DNA of 64,000 nt from Symploca sp. SIO1C2 (GTDB taxonomy: Bacteria > Cyanobacteriota > Cyanobacteriia > Cyanobacteriales > Coleofasciculaceae): the NCBI GenBank assembly GCA_010672925.1, contig JAAHFP010000001.1, positions 62,001-126,000 on the forward strand, in the 5' to 3' direction. Shown here one piece after another: positions 44,047-52,807 of the stretch (position 1 is the stretch's first letter; every line of letters begins with the position of its first letter). The position numbers were made by a program, and so were the translations under genes. The notes beneath the pieces were generated by a model, which had not been told where the DNA came from, did not search any database, and was given only the letters and a program-made list of their open reading frames with translations.

Positions 44047-44403
44047 ATGGAAGAACTGACTAAACAAAAGTGCCAAGTCTGTAGCAATGATGCTCCAGCT
44101 GTTACCCAGGAAGAAATTGCCCAACTCAAGCCTCAGATTCCTGATTGGGAAATAATCGAAGTAGAGGGGGAACTACGCTTGAAGCGTAGCTACACCTTCC
44201 CTGATTTTCAAAATGCGATCGCCTTTACTAACCTTGTGGGAGATGCAGCTGAGGAGGCAGGACATCACCCAGCATTGCTAACTGAATATGGCAAAGTAAC
44301 AGTAACTTGGTGGACTCATGATATCTCCAATCTACACAAAAATGACTTTATCATGGCGGCAAAAACCGATGAAATTGCTGCCGAGTTTGCTAGTAAAAAT
44401 TAG
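44047..44403 (+). CDS. 4a-hydroxytetrahydrobiopterin dehydratase
   Basis: 118 residues; dehydrates pterin-4a-carbinolamine (EC 4.2.1.96). The signature EEAGHHPALLTEYGKVTVTW followed by WTHDISNLHKNDF contains the active-site His-His-Pro and second His. The N-terminal ~20 residues carry CxxC (KCQVCSND), absent from minimal members and possibly metal-binding. In cyanobacteria without aromatic hydroxylases these proteins may act in pterin recycling or as carboxysome-related factors; here no such neighbour. AGGAG precedes the ATG. Confidence 0.92.
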   Translation: MEELTKQKCQVCSNDAPAVTQEEIAQLKPQIPDWEIIEVEGELRLKRSYTFPDFQNAIAFTNLVGDAAEEAGHHPALLTEYGKVTVTWWTHDISNLHKNDFIMAAKTDEIAAEFASKN

Positions 44404-44676
44404 GTTATTTACTCTTAACAACGATTTAGTCTGGTTATAGCTGATCATTAGCTCCAACTCCTTGCTCTGGCTAGATTCATCTTATGACCATCAAAAATCG
44501 GTCGTAGTCTCTGTAATGATAGCCATTAGTCAAACTGCCATAAGAAAATGTCACCTACAAACAAAAATTGACCACAAAGTGTGAGATGATGGCGATACCG
44601 CATACTAAAAATCAAAGTGTACGAGTTGTACTTTGAAAACTAACGGATCCACGTAGTCTCAGCTGTAGTAACAACC

Positions 44677-45633
44677 ATGACTAATCGCCCTATTATCCTT
44701 GGTATCGTCGGCGATAGCGCCGCTGGTAAAACCACTTTGACCAAAGGAATTGCTCAAGTATTGGGTCCAGAAGATGTCACGGTTATCTGCACAGATGATT
44801 ACCACCGCTATGACCGTAAGCAGCGAGCGGAATTAGGAATCTCAGCACTCCATCCTGACTGTAACTACCTCGATATCATTCAGCAACACTTGGGTCTACT
44901 GCGTACCGGACAATCTATCCTCAAACCCATATACAACCATAGTACCGGCATGTTTGACCCGCCAGAATACATCAAGCCGAGAAAGTTTGTCATTGTTGAG
45001 GGATTGTTGGGTTATTCTACCCGTGGTGCAAGGGATTGCTACGACGTCAGGGTATATTTGGCACCACCAGAGTCCCTCAGAACTCAATGGAAAGTTAAAC
45101 GAGATACCTATAAGCGAGGCTATACCGATGAGCAAGTTCTTGAACAATTGAGACAGCGTGAACCTGATTCAGAGCAGTTTATCCGTCCCCAACGCAAATT
45201 TTCGGATATTGTCGTTAGTTTCTATCCTCCTGAAGATGATTCCCAGCAGAGCGATTTACTGCTTAATGTGAAACTAGTACTCAGACCGACTATACCCCAT
45301 CCGGAATTAGCTGAAATTATTAACCCCAGTAGCAGCCATCTCAGTTCAGCTATTCGGTTAGAACTCGACAGAGATATGGGTAAACCGGTTGATGTACTAG
45401 AGATCGATGGTCATGCAACTAGTGAGCAGGTAAGTGAACTGGAGCGAATGTTGTGTAATGAAGTACCTTTTTTAGGTAAGTTCTGTAGTCTTGAAGGCAA
45501 TCAAGACATTGGTAAAGTTACAGGTACAACTGGTGAAACGCTTCAGAGTTTTCCACTGGCCATAACACAGCTGCTAATTACTTATCACATGCTCAAAGCC
45601 GCTAATATTAACCAGTTAGGCGACCAGCTTTGA
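44677..45633 (+). CDS. Phosphoribulokinase-family paralogue without the redox Cys
   Basis: 318 residues. P-loop kinase of the phosphoribulokinase/uridine kinase family: GDSAAGKTT at 12-20, VICTDDYHRYDRKQRAELGI, PIYNHSTGMFDPPE and VIVEGLLGY follow cyanobacterial PRK closely. The Calvin-cycle enzyme has GDSGCGKST, whose Cys forms the light-regulated disulfide with a second Cys about 22 residues on. Here the first is Ala16 while the second (Cys38) remains, so that switch is lost. The C-terminal half diverges. It is probably a second PRK-like kinase; its substrate is not shown. Confidence 0.87.
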   Translation: MTNRPIILGIVGDSAAGKTTLTKGIAQVLGPEDVTVICTDDYHRYDRKQRAELGISALHPDCNYLDIIQQHLGLLRTGQSILKPIYNHSTGMFDPPEYIKPRKFVIVEGLLGYSTRGARDCYDVRVYLAPPESLRTQWKVKRDTYKRGYTDEQVLEQLRQREPDSEQFIRPQRKFSDIVVSFYPPEDDSQQSDLLLNVKLVLRPTIPHPELAEIINPSSSHLSSAIRLELDRDMGKPVDVLEIDGHATSEQVSELERMLCNEVPFLGKFCSLEGNQDIGKVTGTTGETLQSFPLAITQLLITYHMLKAANINQLGDQL

Positions 45634-45691
45634 ATTTATAGGTAAGAAGGCTCCGAGACTCCGAGGCAGGAAAGATTACACAGTAAACCTT

Positions 45692-45937
45692 TTAACTTTG
45701 TTCCACTGGTAAGTTTTTTCTGCTGATCTGCACTATAGCGCTACGCGCTGGTGTATTTACAAATACTCCCATGGCATCTGCCTCAAACTGAGTACCGCCC
45801 ATTAAAACTGTAACGATACCAGCGAGTACTGCTATAGGATAAATAAAAGTTTTCTGTTGCCTTCTGTATTCAAAATTTGGTTTAATACTCTCCTGGTCAT
45901 AAGTTACAGCAAAATCTACTGTATATAGACCAACCAC
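45692..45937 (-). CDS. Possible small single-pass membrane protein
   Basis: 81 codons with one hydrophobic segment (FIYPIAVLAGIVTVLMGGTQ) and a basic stretch before it (EYRRQQK). No family recognised. It sits between the PRK-like gene and radC without another gene on either strand. Composition is compatible with coding, but length and isolation keep confidence low. Confidence 0.38.
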   Translation of the reverse strand: MVGLYTVDFAVTYDQESIKPNFEYRRQQKTFIYPIAVLAGIVTVLMGGTQFEADAMGVFVNTPARSAIVQISRKNLPVEQS

Positions 45938-46042
45938 AGCGAAATTATTAAATATTTTGTGAGCTGAATGTCATTGTAGGCATTTAACAAGGGATAAATA
46001 AAGATAGTCCCTAAGGGGTTGAGTCTTTATTGGTTTTCGTAT

Positions 46043-46774
46043 ATGACTTATAGCCTAAGAATTGCCGACATACCACAAAGTGAGCGCCCTCGTGAACGAT
46101 TAATGGCTCTGGGAGCTAAAAATCTTGCCACAGCGGAACTTATAGCAATTTTGTTAGGCACAGGTCAAGGTAAAGGAAAGCTCTCAGCAGTTGGTTTGGG
46201 ACAACATATCTTGCAGGAATTAAGCAAACACCAACGAGACCCTTTAGAGGTGCTAAGAGATATTAGTCCCAAAGAGCTAATCCAAATTCATGGCATTGGT
46301 CAAGCCAAAGCAACAACAATTATTGCAGCAGTTGAACTAGGTAAACGAGCATTTTTGTCTAAACCAGCAGAGAGCACGATAATTGATAGTCCCGGATCCG
46401 CTGCGGCAGCCCTCAGTCATGATTTAATGTGGCAAAGTCAAGAGCGATTTGCCGTTTTACTGCTAGATGCCAAAAATCGCTTGCTAGGAACCCAAGTACT
46501 CACTATTGGAACAGCGACTGAGACGTTGGCAAATCCCCGCGATATTTTCCGAGAAGTGCTCCGTCAAGGAGCAACACGGGTGATTATTGCTCACAATCAT
46601 CCCACTGGTATTGTTGAACCTAGTAGGGAAGATATTTCCTTAACTCAACAGTTATTACAAGCAGCACAATTACTCTGTATTCCCCTCCTAGATCATCTAA
46701 TTTTGGGGGATGGCAATCACCAAAGTTTGCGCTTAACTACAACATTGTGGGATGAGTATCCTCAAGGGGATTAA
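46043..46774 (+). CDS. radC: RadC-family JAB/MPN protein
   Basis: 243 residues from the ATG at 46043 ([20 protein letters not shown]); a start eight codons earlier is less typical. N-terminal helix-hairpin-helix ([35 protein letters not shown]) and C-terminal metallo-isopeptidase-like fold with [20 protein letters not shown], i.e. the HxH...S..D metal motif. The original repair role of RadC is doubtful; many copies are in mobile or defence regions. Here it is single and probably chromosomal core. Confidence 0.93.
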   Translation: MTYSLRIADIPQSERPRERLMALGAKNLATAELIAILLGTGQGKGKLSAVGLGQHILQELSKHQRDPLEVLRDISPKELIQIHGIGQAKATTIIAAVELGKRAFLSKPAESTIIDSPGSAAAALSHDLMWQSQERFAVLLLDAKNRLLGTQVLTIGTATETLANPRDIFREVLRQGATRVIIAHNHPTGIVEPSREDISLTQQLLQAAQLLCIPLLDHLILGDGNHQSLRLTTTLWDEYPQGD

Positions 46775-46824
46775 TGCTGTTGGGAACTACTGCCCACATT
46801 TGACCCTCCCTGTTTTGACCTACA

Positions 46825-46921
46825 ATATAGCAACCGCCAAGGCGATTAGGACAAGGGGCTTAAGCCCCTTTTTCACTTGCCTTCCCTGAGAATGTCTTAA
46901 CCGCCCTGGCGACTGCTATAT
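46825..46921. mobile_element. 97-bp MITE-like element with 28-bp imperfect inverted repeats
   Basis: ATATAGCAACCGCCAAGGCG (46825 onward) and the complement of 46894-46921 (ATATAGCAGTCGCCAGGGCG onward) match at 23 of 28 positions; all five differences are transitions. Centre: AAGGGGCTTAAGCCCCTT, an 18-bp palindrome (46853-46870). Ends 18 bp before the next start codon. Confidence 0.85.
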
Positions 46922-46939
46922 CATCTTTCCTAACTGCTT

Positions 46940-47293
46940 ATGTCGTCTACCACACCTTTAAAATTAAATCTGGCGGATGGTTCAGTTTCCTTTTCCTTTA
47001 CTGCCAGTGCTGCTGGAGATTTAAAAAATGCCATCACTGAATTTATGCAGAGTCTCAAAGCTGCTACCCAGGCTTCGGGTAGTGGTGGTAAACCAAGTCT
47101 CCAAAAACCGATGGAGTACCAATTTAGTGGGGAAGTTTTTCTTGAAGTTTTCTGCAATCCCAATATCTATGCTAGCCCCTTTGCTGCCAAAGTTCTCATC
47201 ACTCTCCGTGATGATCGCATACGGCTAAGTACGGAGGCGGAACTAACTCGTTTAATTGATGACTTAAATGAGTATCTGGAGCAAGCAGGATGA
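46940..47293 (+). CDS. Conserved cyanobacterial hypothetical protein
   Basis: 117 residues, not recognised. Opening PLKLNLADGSVSFSFTASAA, a helical stretch with low-complexity loop (QASGSGGKPSLQK), then FSGEVFLEVFCNPNIYASPF and a C-terminal helix (STEAELTRLIDDLNEYLEQA). Soluble, no signal peptide. Probably one transcription unit with the next gene (111 bp downstream), but this is inference. Confidence 0.68.
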   Translation: MSSTTPLKLNLADGSVSFSFTASAAGDLKNAITEFMQSLKAATQASGSGGKPSLQKPMEYQFSGEVFLEVFCNPNIYASPFAAKVLITLRDDRIRLSTEAELTRLIDDLNEYLEQAG

Positions 47294-47403
47294 GTTATAC
47301 TTCTTAACAAATAAGTATTTCTATCCAGTTGGGAAGTGGTCAAGCCCGCCCCGCTTCCTCCCCAAGCCTAGAAGGTAGGGGTTTCCAGTGGGCTTTGAAT
47401 TAA

Positions 47404-47787
47404 ATGGACTCCAACAATCTAGTACAATTTTTCCAAACTGGCTTTCATGTCTCCTTGGGAGCCACAACCGCTCTGATTGAATCTCTGCAAGACCCTCAAA
47501 AGAGAGAAGAAAATTTTTCTCAACTCAATACAAGCTTTGACCAACAGCTAGCTACGTTGGAAGAGAAAGGAAAAATTACTGAGCAAGAAGCCCGGAGTTA
47601 TTTAGAATCAATGTGGGCGCAATCAAATGAATCTGGTAGTTCTACAACTTCAGGTGCGCCGACTAATACTTCGGCAACACCATCGGCAAGTTCTACTAAT
47701 GCTAATACACAGCAAGAGATCGAGGAACTGACTGAGCAAATTGCTGCTCTTCGCACCGAGTTAGAAAAACAGCGTCAATCTAAATAG
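47404..47787 (+). CDS. Phasin-like helical protein
   Basis: 127 residues. The N-terminal FFQTGFHVSLGATTALIESL, QDPQKREENFSQL and EKGKITEQEARSYLESMW pattern is a cyanobacterial family resembling phasin or PHA-granule-associated helices. The middle is Ser/Thr/Ala-rich (~30 residues), and the end is a coiled coil (QQEIEELTEQIAALRTELEK). Binding to granules or membranes is inferred; no PHA genes lie nearby. Confidence 0.6.
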   Translation: MDSNNLVQFFQTGFHVSLGATTALIESLQDPQKREENFSQLNTSFDQQLATLEEKGKITEQEARSYLESMWAQSNESGSSTTSGAPTNTSATPSASSTNANTQQEIEELTEQIAALRTELEKQRQSK

Positions 47788-48202
47788 GGCTTGGGAACAT
47801 TTGAGTAAGTAAAAAGTAACGAGTAACAAGTAACAAGTAACAAGTTTTGAGTTAATCTCAACGAAAGTGCAAGGTTTTTGAGCTATCGGGAAAATTTCCT
47901 TGCACAAACTTTCTTGAATCTTAGGTCTAGTATTACTTGTATCCTCATACAGTAAACCCTATTTAAGGTTTGTTGAATAAAATCTAAAATTTATACCGGA
48001 TATCTCATTAATGTCGAGGTTTTTTTTATGGTTTTTCAGCTTAAATGCTAATTTTGCAGGTAGTTGCCTAACCTTAGGTAATTAGGGACATGAGCAAGAG
48101 TAGCATTCTTAAGTTGAGTTTTAACTGGCTAGGGAGTCTGGTAGTATCCGATCCTTGCCAGCTCTAAAGTTTTTGCTCTACTCTTGCCTCAAGTCACATT
48201 CT
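47788..48202. other. 415-bp intergenic region
   Basis: Begins with an AAGTAAC heptamer array (47804-47845). A potential ~95-nt fold lies at 48092-48190 (GCAAGAGTAG with its complement; inner AACTGGC with GCCAGCT). No coding potential. Confidence 0.6.
47804..47845. repeat. Heptamer array (AAGTAAC)
   Basis: About five AAGTAAC/GAGTAAC units just after the phasin-like gene. Confidence 0.8.
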
Positions 48203-48451
48203 TTAGTCATTGTCCCACTCTTCAAAACCAACCAGATCCGCAATGCGATCGCGCAGCAAAAAGTCTCCCTCTTCTAACTCAAACTCAACACACACCCAAT
48301 CCCGAGCAGGAATGTACTGACACAGAGCGTATATTGGCTGTTGGCGACTAACAATTCCTTTTTCCACTAGTTGACGGGCTTCCTCTTGGAGAACATCTAT
48401 AGAATAACGCACAGAAGGTTTAGGAGTAGATGGTAAGGTGTTGACAATCAT
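48203..48451 (-). CDS. DUF4327 protein
   Basis: 82 residues. The core VRYSIDVLQEEARQLVEKGI, VSRQQPIYALCQYIPARDWVC and LLRDRIADLVGxE are the cyanobacteria-specific DUF4327 pattern. Small, acidic, soluble; function unknown. Isolated gene with ~430 bp of empty sequence upstream. Confidence 0.88.
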   Translation of the reverse strand: MIVNTLPSTPKPSVRYSIDVLQEEARQLVEKGIVSRQQPIYALCQYIPARDWVCVEFELEEGDFLLRDRIADLVGFEEWDND

Positions 48452-48884
48452 TGTTCTAACCTGTGAAAGAATGGAGCTACATTTATATTAGTCTAAGAAT
48501 GCTTAGCGTGAAAATAAATTTATTTCTGTATAGAAAGTTACTACTAATGTGCCTCAATTCATAAGATTTACTAAAGATAAAATTCTTCTTCTTTGAGAAA
48601 ATTCCCCCCTGGTTCAAATATATAGACTATGCCAGCCATAACTTACTACGACTAGCCTAAACAAGTGTAAATATTTAATTAAGACAAGATTAATAAAACT
48701 TATGAGATTAGTTCATGAGTACTTATATAATGAGATAGCTTTATACCAACAACAAAGAAAAAGTTACTGCCCTGCTCAGGTAGTTTTCTGCTTAAGCACA
48801 ATCCTTGGGAATAGGGAAAACATTTCCTTAGTGTTTATCAATCCTGAACTAGGTGTAACTTCTCAAATGGAGAACTCCTTTTTT
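48452..48884. other. 433-bp intergenic region
   Basis: AT-rich DNA between divergent-convergent genes. A 75-codon plus-strand frame (48702-48929) overlaps the end of the GH3 gene and shows no family features. No repeats or hairpins recognised. Confidence 0.55.
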
Positions 48885-50576
48885 TTAAATAAATGGTTTA
48901 ACAGTATCAACTGGAGTAGCTTGAGCTAATAATACATTAAGCGCAATCATTTGAGCCTCTGGCATCTGTCCATAGGAATACACATAAGGTATTATCGAAG
49001 GCAAATCTGGCTGAAACTGTTCTAGGATATAAGGACTACCGTAAATCACCAAAGCTTGTAGATTATTCTTTTTTAAGAGTTTATTAAGGAAATTTTCCGC
49101 CAGTGGTGTTAACCCTATCCTTTCTCGGAAAGGATTACAGCGAACAAATATTTGTAACAAAGTTGGTTGTTCTAAACCAGAATCAGACAAATCTTGAGAA
49201 ACCAATGGGGTATGGTTGTCTATTAGTCGCAATTGATAACCCAGTTGTCTGGGCAAAACTACTGCTGGAGCATTACGTCCTAAAAAGTCACAAGTTAAGG
49301 CGTCATCTACCACAATTAGATTGTAGAATTGCTCATTGTGCTTGGGAGGCTCTAGGGGTAAAGAGACGGAGCCACCAATTTTCTGAGAATCTTGGAGAAT
49401 ATTAGCTACCGTCGTCAAGGCAGATGGCTGGGATAGTTGGAGCACAGAATTTGAAATTAGGTTTTTTCCGGAATCAGATCCAATGCTTGCCTGTGTCTCT
49501 AGTTCCCCAGATATCTTAGCCTTAGCTTGCCAAATACGCTTTACCGATGCCCGAATGCGCTCTCGTGAAATGCGTCCTGTGGTTACAGCCTGACATATTG
49601 CTTGAATTGTTCCTTCTGGGCTCACCGGCATCACCACCACATCCGCACCTGCTTCCACTGCCATGACGGGAGCTTCATCGGCACCATATTGATTGGCAAT
49701 AGCTCCCATCACTAAGGCATCGGTAACAATCAATCCCTCAAATCCCAACTTTTCCCGCAGTAATTGAGTCAGCACCTGTCTAGATAAAGTGGCAGGATAT
49801 TGCTCATCCCAAGCAGGAATCAGCAGGTGAGCCGTCATCACCGCATCTACCCCAGAAGCGATTGCTGCTTCAAAGGGTGGCAATTCAACTTCTGCTAGCC
49901 GTGAAAGGGAATGAGGTATTACAGGCAATTCTAGATGAGAGTCCGTTGCTGTATCCCCATGTCCAGGAAAATGCTTAGCAGTAGTTAACACCGGGTACTG
50001 TTGAGTACCCCGGATAAAGCTAGTAGCTAATTGACTGACGACTGCTGAGGTTTCACCAAATGCCCGGACATTAATCACCGGATTTTGAGGATTGTTGTTG
50101 ACATCAACTACCGGTCCAAATATCCAGTTGATACCAATTGCTAAAGCTTCCTGGGCTGTAACTGCTCCCATTTTAGTTGCATACAGCTCTGCTTTCTGGG
50201 GATCTTGGGCTGCAACTGCCCCAATTGCCATGGGCGGAGGGAACCAGGTAGCACTAGTAAACCGTTGACCTACCCCTTCTTCTATATCAGCGGCAATGAA
50301 TAAAGGGACTTTGGCCCAGCCTTGCATTTGTTGCGACCTAATAGCAACTTCCCCAGCACTGCCTCCCACCAAAATCACTCCACCAACACCTAAATCCTGC
50401 AACCAATGCTGTAGTTGCTTTGCCGGAGGTTCCCAATCTGGGTACTGAATTTGGTGGTCAAACAGATAGCCAGAAGCCCTAACTACTACCATTTGGGCTA
50501 CCTGTTCTTCCAGGGAAAGATTGTCTAAATTAGGTAGAGAGTTTGACCCTGATAAATTTTCTAACTTTGATCCCAT
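48885..50576 (-). CDS. GH3 glycosidase, beta-N-acetylhexosaminidase (NagZ)-like
   Basis: 563 residues. GH3 barrel with KHFPGHGDTATDSHLELPVI, the NagZ-type loop carrying the His-Asp dyad, and the nucleophile in GLIVTDALVMGAI. NagZ releases GlcNAc from muropeptides in cell-wall recycling. The ~200 C-terminal residues (from about 370) form an extra domain of the kind found in longer GH3 enzymes. No signal peptide, so cytoplasmic. It is the last of three minus-strand genes (DUF751, rbfA, GH3) with ~110-bp gaps. Confidence 0.88.
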   Translation of the reverse strand: MGSKLENLSGSNSLPNLDNLSLEEQVAQMVVVRASGYLFDHQIQYPDWEPPAKQLQHWLQDLGVGGVILVGGSAGEVAIRSQQMQGWAKVPLFIAADIEEGVGQRFTSATWFPPPMAIGAVAAQDPQKAELYATKMGAVTAQEALAIGINWIFGPVVDVNNNPQNPVINVRAFGETSAVVSQLATSFIRGTQQYPVLTTAKHFPGHGDTATDSHLELPVIPHSLSRLAEVELPPFEAAIASGVDAVMTAHLLIPAWDEQYPATLSRQVLTQLLREKLGFEGLIVTDALVMGAIANQYGADEAPVMAVEAGADVVVMPVSPEGTIQAICQAVTTGRISRERIRASVKRIWQAKAKISGELETQASIGSDSGKNLISNSVLQLSQPSALTTVANILQDSQKIGGSVSLPLEPPKHNEQFYNLIVVDDALTCDFLGRNAPAVVLPRQLGYQLRLIDNHTPLVSQDLSDSGLEQPTLLQIFVRCNPFRERIGLTPLAENFLNKLLKKNNLQALVIYGSPYILEQFQPDLPSIIPYVYSYGQMPEAQMIALNVLLAQATPVDTVKPFI

Positions 50577-50684
50577 AGGACTAAAGAAAAACCTCGCAAC
50601 AATTGCCTAGCAGTTAGCTAACCCAGAAGAGTAATTCGAGAATCACCCTTGTCATAGAAGAGCTCAGTATACAATACAGTGAAC

Positions 50685-51083
50685 TCAATCTTCCTGTTCA
50701 GATATAGCAGTATTGAGTTCTTTGTTCTGACGCTCTTGAGAGAGCTGATTGAGCAATTCCATCATGCGATCGCCATCTTCTAGACCTCTGTCTTCAATAA
50801 ACTGAACCTCTGGTGTACGGCGTAAGCGAATGCGTTTACCCAATTCCCTGCGGACATAACCTGTGGCAGACTCTAATCCTGCCATAGTTTGTGTTCTTGC
50901 CTCATTAGTGCCATAAATTGACACATAAATTTTGGCATGTTGGAGGTCACCAGAAACTTCCACATTAGTGACACTCACCATCCCAGCACCGACACGGTCA
51001 TCTTTGATATCGCTGAACAGCATGAGGCTGACTTCCTCCTTAATCAGGGAAGACACCCTAGAAACACGGCGATTTGTAGCCAT
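50685..51083 (-). CDS. rbfA: Ribosome-binding factor A
   Basis: Assembly factor that binds the 30S subunit during 16S rRNA 5'-end maturation and is needed at low temperature. 132 residues: [20 protein letters not shown], then the KH-like fold with [20 protein letters not shown], and [20 protein letters not shown]. Full length plus a short acidic tail. Downstream of DUF751, an arrangement common in cyanobacteria. Confidence 0.96.
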   Translation of the reverse strand: MATNRRVSRVSSLIKEEVSLMLFSDIKDDRVGAGMVSVTNVEVSGDLQHAKIYVSIYGTNEARTQTMAGLESATGYVRRELGKRIRLRRTPEVQFIEDRGLEDGDRMMELLNQLSQERQNKELNTAISEQED

Positions 51084-51193
51084 AACGCCCCCTTGTTAAC
51101 AGTATGGGCAATTGATTGTTCTAGTTTAACTGACGGTGGGGGTTTGAGGAGGCTATAAGTCCCGCGCTCTAATCAAGGTTAGCGCCGGGTAGT

Positions 51194-51400
51194 TCACACC
51201 GAACTCAACCCCAGCATGGCACGGAGGGTAAAAGTAATGAATAAGAAGCCTGCTACCAGCATCAGGATAAGTGCGATCGCAGTTACAGGACGACTCAGAA
51301 GGGGTTTCAACCAAAGGAAGAAAGAGTAAAAAATCCCGAAAATGATGGTGATCATATAGCGGGGGTAGCGCAAGACGTTTTCCCAAAAGCCATCAAACAT
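51194..51400 (-). CDS. DUF751 (Ycf33-like) membrane protein
   Basis: 68 residues. FWENVLRYPRYMITIIFGIF YSFF, then a second hydrophobic segment ITALILMLVAGFLF-like (AIALILMLVAGFLFITFTLR). Two transmembrane helices. The family is shared with red-algal plastids (Ycf33); function unknown. First gene of the DUF751-rbfA-GH3 set. Confidence 0.88.
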   Translation of the reverse strand: MFDGFWENVLRYPRYMITIIFGIFYSFFLWLKPLLSRPVTAIALILMLVAGFLFITFTLRAMLGLSSV

Positions 51401-51736
51401 AGGTAGAGTGACCGAAATAGCTGCTATGAATAACTATATATAATCGAGCAATTGTTACCAAATCATGCCCTAGGGTGAATTAGACTCTTGAGAAACAATT
51501 TTAGATTTTAGATTTTAGATTTTAGATTTTAGATTTTAGATTGAGTCAATATCAGTCCAAGTCTCTTAAGGAACAAGACAGGAGGAATAAGGTAAGAGGG
51601 TTTGGCTTGTTTCTTCCCGACCCAAGGGCTGGAATGCCTCTCGTCGGGGCTTTTAAGCAGAATCCTTCTTCCTCGGATCCCTCAGCCTCCTCAGCTTATC
51701 TTTACCGAAAGCGTAGTTATTCAACCAGATTTGATA
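51401..51736. other. 336-bp intergenic region between DUF751 and tRNA-Leu
   Basis: Contains an AGATTTT heptamer array (51499-51541). The remainder is the downstream flank of the tRNA. The open frame 51541-51843 covers the tRNA and is spurious. Confidence 0.6.
51499..51541. repeat. STRR-like heptamer array (AGATTTT)
   Basis: Six tandem AGATTTT copies, the longest of this unit in the window. Confidence 0.88.
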
Positions 51737-51820
51737 TGGGGGCGGTGGGACTTGAACCCACACGACCTTTACGGTCAACGGATTTTAAGTCCGTAGCGTC
51801 TGCCATTCCGCCACGCCCCC
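51737..51820 (-). tRNA. trnL: tRNA-Leu (anticodon UAA), intronless
   Basis: Read on the minus strand from 51820: acceptor GGGGGCG pairs with CGCCCCC; D arm; anticodon stem GGA/TCC with loop CTTAAAA, anticodon TAA; a long variable arm (TGACCGTAAAGGTCG) as in all class II tRNAs; T arm GTGGGTTCAAGTCCCAC. The discriminator base is A; CCA is not encoded. Many cyanobacteria carry a group I intron in this gene, in the anticodon loop; here the loop is continuous. Confidence 0.95.
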
Positions 51821-52059
51821 TAGTTGGGATGCACTTAAGCTGACAAGCTTTTAAATCGTGCATTTATCTATTGGAACATTAAATAGGTCAAATATGCAAC
51901 TAGTAGTTGACTAATTTCATTTTGACAGGTTGTTGGAGCTCGGTGCACAGTCCTTGAAGGAGTATCTGGTGCGTCTGACTTAACAGTCATCCCATAAGAT
52001 AATATCAAACAAATGGTAAAGTTAAGTTGAGCTCAAGTGATTTACTGCAAGCGGAAACT

Positions 52060-52287
52060 ATGGTTGACACTATAATACTTATACCCCTGCTGTACCTAGT
52101 TTTGGGTGGACTATACCTCCTAATCATTCCTGGCGCTGTCTACCTCTACCTGCAAAAGCGATGGTACACTGCCAGCTCCGTGGAGCGAGTCTTTATGTAC
52201 TTCTTGGTATTCTTTTCCTTCCCAGGAATGTTACTCCTGAGTCCTATTTTGAACTTTCGTCCCAAGAAGCGTCAGCTACAAAGTTAG
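52060..52287 (+). CDS. ndhL: NAD(P)H-quinone oxidoreductase subunit L
   Basis: Small membrane subunit specific to the NDH-1 complex of cyanobacteria and plastids, used in cyclic electron flow and CO2 uptake. 75 residues from the ATG at 52060 (an earlier in-frame codon at 52027 would add 11 residues). Two hydrophobic segments: IILIPLLYLVLGGLYLLIIP and VFMYFLVFFSFPGMLLLSPI. Followed after 13 bp by DUF3007, the standard cyanobacterial arrangement ahead of trpA. Confidence 0.93.
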   Translation: MVDTIILIPLLYLVLGGLYLLIIPGAVYLYLQKRWYTASSVERVFMYFLVFFSFPGMLLLSPILNFRPKKRQLQS

Positions 52288-52300
52288 ATTAATTGGATAA

Positions 52301-52630
52301 ATGCGAAGAATAGATGCGATCGCAATTACCTTGGGCGTTTTTGTCTTTGGTGGGTTGACATATGTAGTCTTACAAGTAGCTGGAGTAGATGGCCAACAGG
52401 CAGGTATCTGGACTCAGCTATTACTGGTTGTTGGCTTACTCGGCTGGATAAGCACTTACCTATTCCGAGTCGGGAACAAAAACATGACCTACAACCAACA
52501 ACTCAAGGATTATGAAGAAGCGGTGCTAACCAAGCGCCTGGAGGAAATGACACCAGAACAACTGGCTCAACTACAAGCAGAAGTAGAACAGGAAAAGCGC
52601 TCCCAGGCAGCGGATTCATCGGGGAGCTAG
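52301..52630 (+). CDS. DUF3007 membrane protein
   Basis: 109 residues, two transmembrane helices (IAITLGVFVFGGLTYVVLQV; LLLVVGLLGWISTYLF), then a soluble helical tail EEAVLTKRLEEMTPEQLAQL. Conserved in cyanobacteria next to ndhL and in plant plastids as a nuclear gene; role unknown. Starts 13 bp after ndhL and is co-transcribed with it. The HIP1 octamer at 52317 lies within its codons. Confidence 0.88.
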   Translation: MRRIDAIAITLGVFVFGGLTYVVLQVAGVDGQQAGIWTQLLLVVGLLGWISTYLFRVGNKNMTYNQQLKDYEEAVLTKRLEEMTPEQLAQLQAEVEQEKRSQAADSSGS

Positions 52631-52807
52631 GGGAGACAAGGGAGACAAGGGAGACAAGGGAGACAAAGAAGCAATTTCCTTTGCGGAGCATGGTGAGCAT
52701 TTGTGTAGCATGGTGCGTAGCAGCAAAGCTGGGCAAAACAACAAATGACCAAAAACAAACAACAAATGACAAATGACAAACGACAAATAACAAACAACAA
52801 ATAACAA
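52631..52807. repeat. GGAGACAAG nonamers and AACAAATGAC-type heptamers before trpA
   Basis: Nonamers at 52631-52668 and CAAATGA/CAAACAA heptamers at 52737-52807, ending at the trpA start. Same layout as upstream of trpD. Confidence 0.83.

Noticed and set aside
44677-45633. Canonical Calvin-cycle phosphoribulokinase
   Set aside because: The P-loop Cys is Ala and the C-terminal half diverges, so it was called a paralogue.
48702-48929. 75-codon plus-strand frame
   Set aside because: Overlaps the end of the GH3 gene and has no recognisable features.
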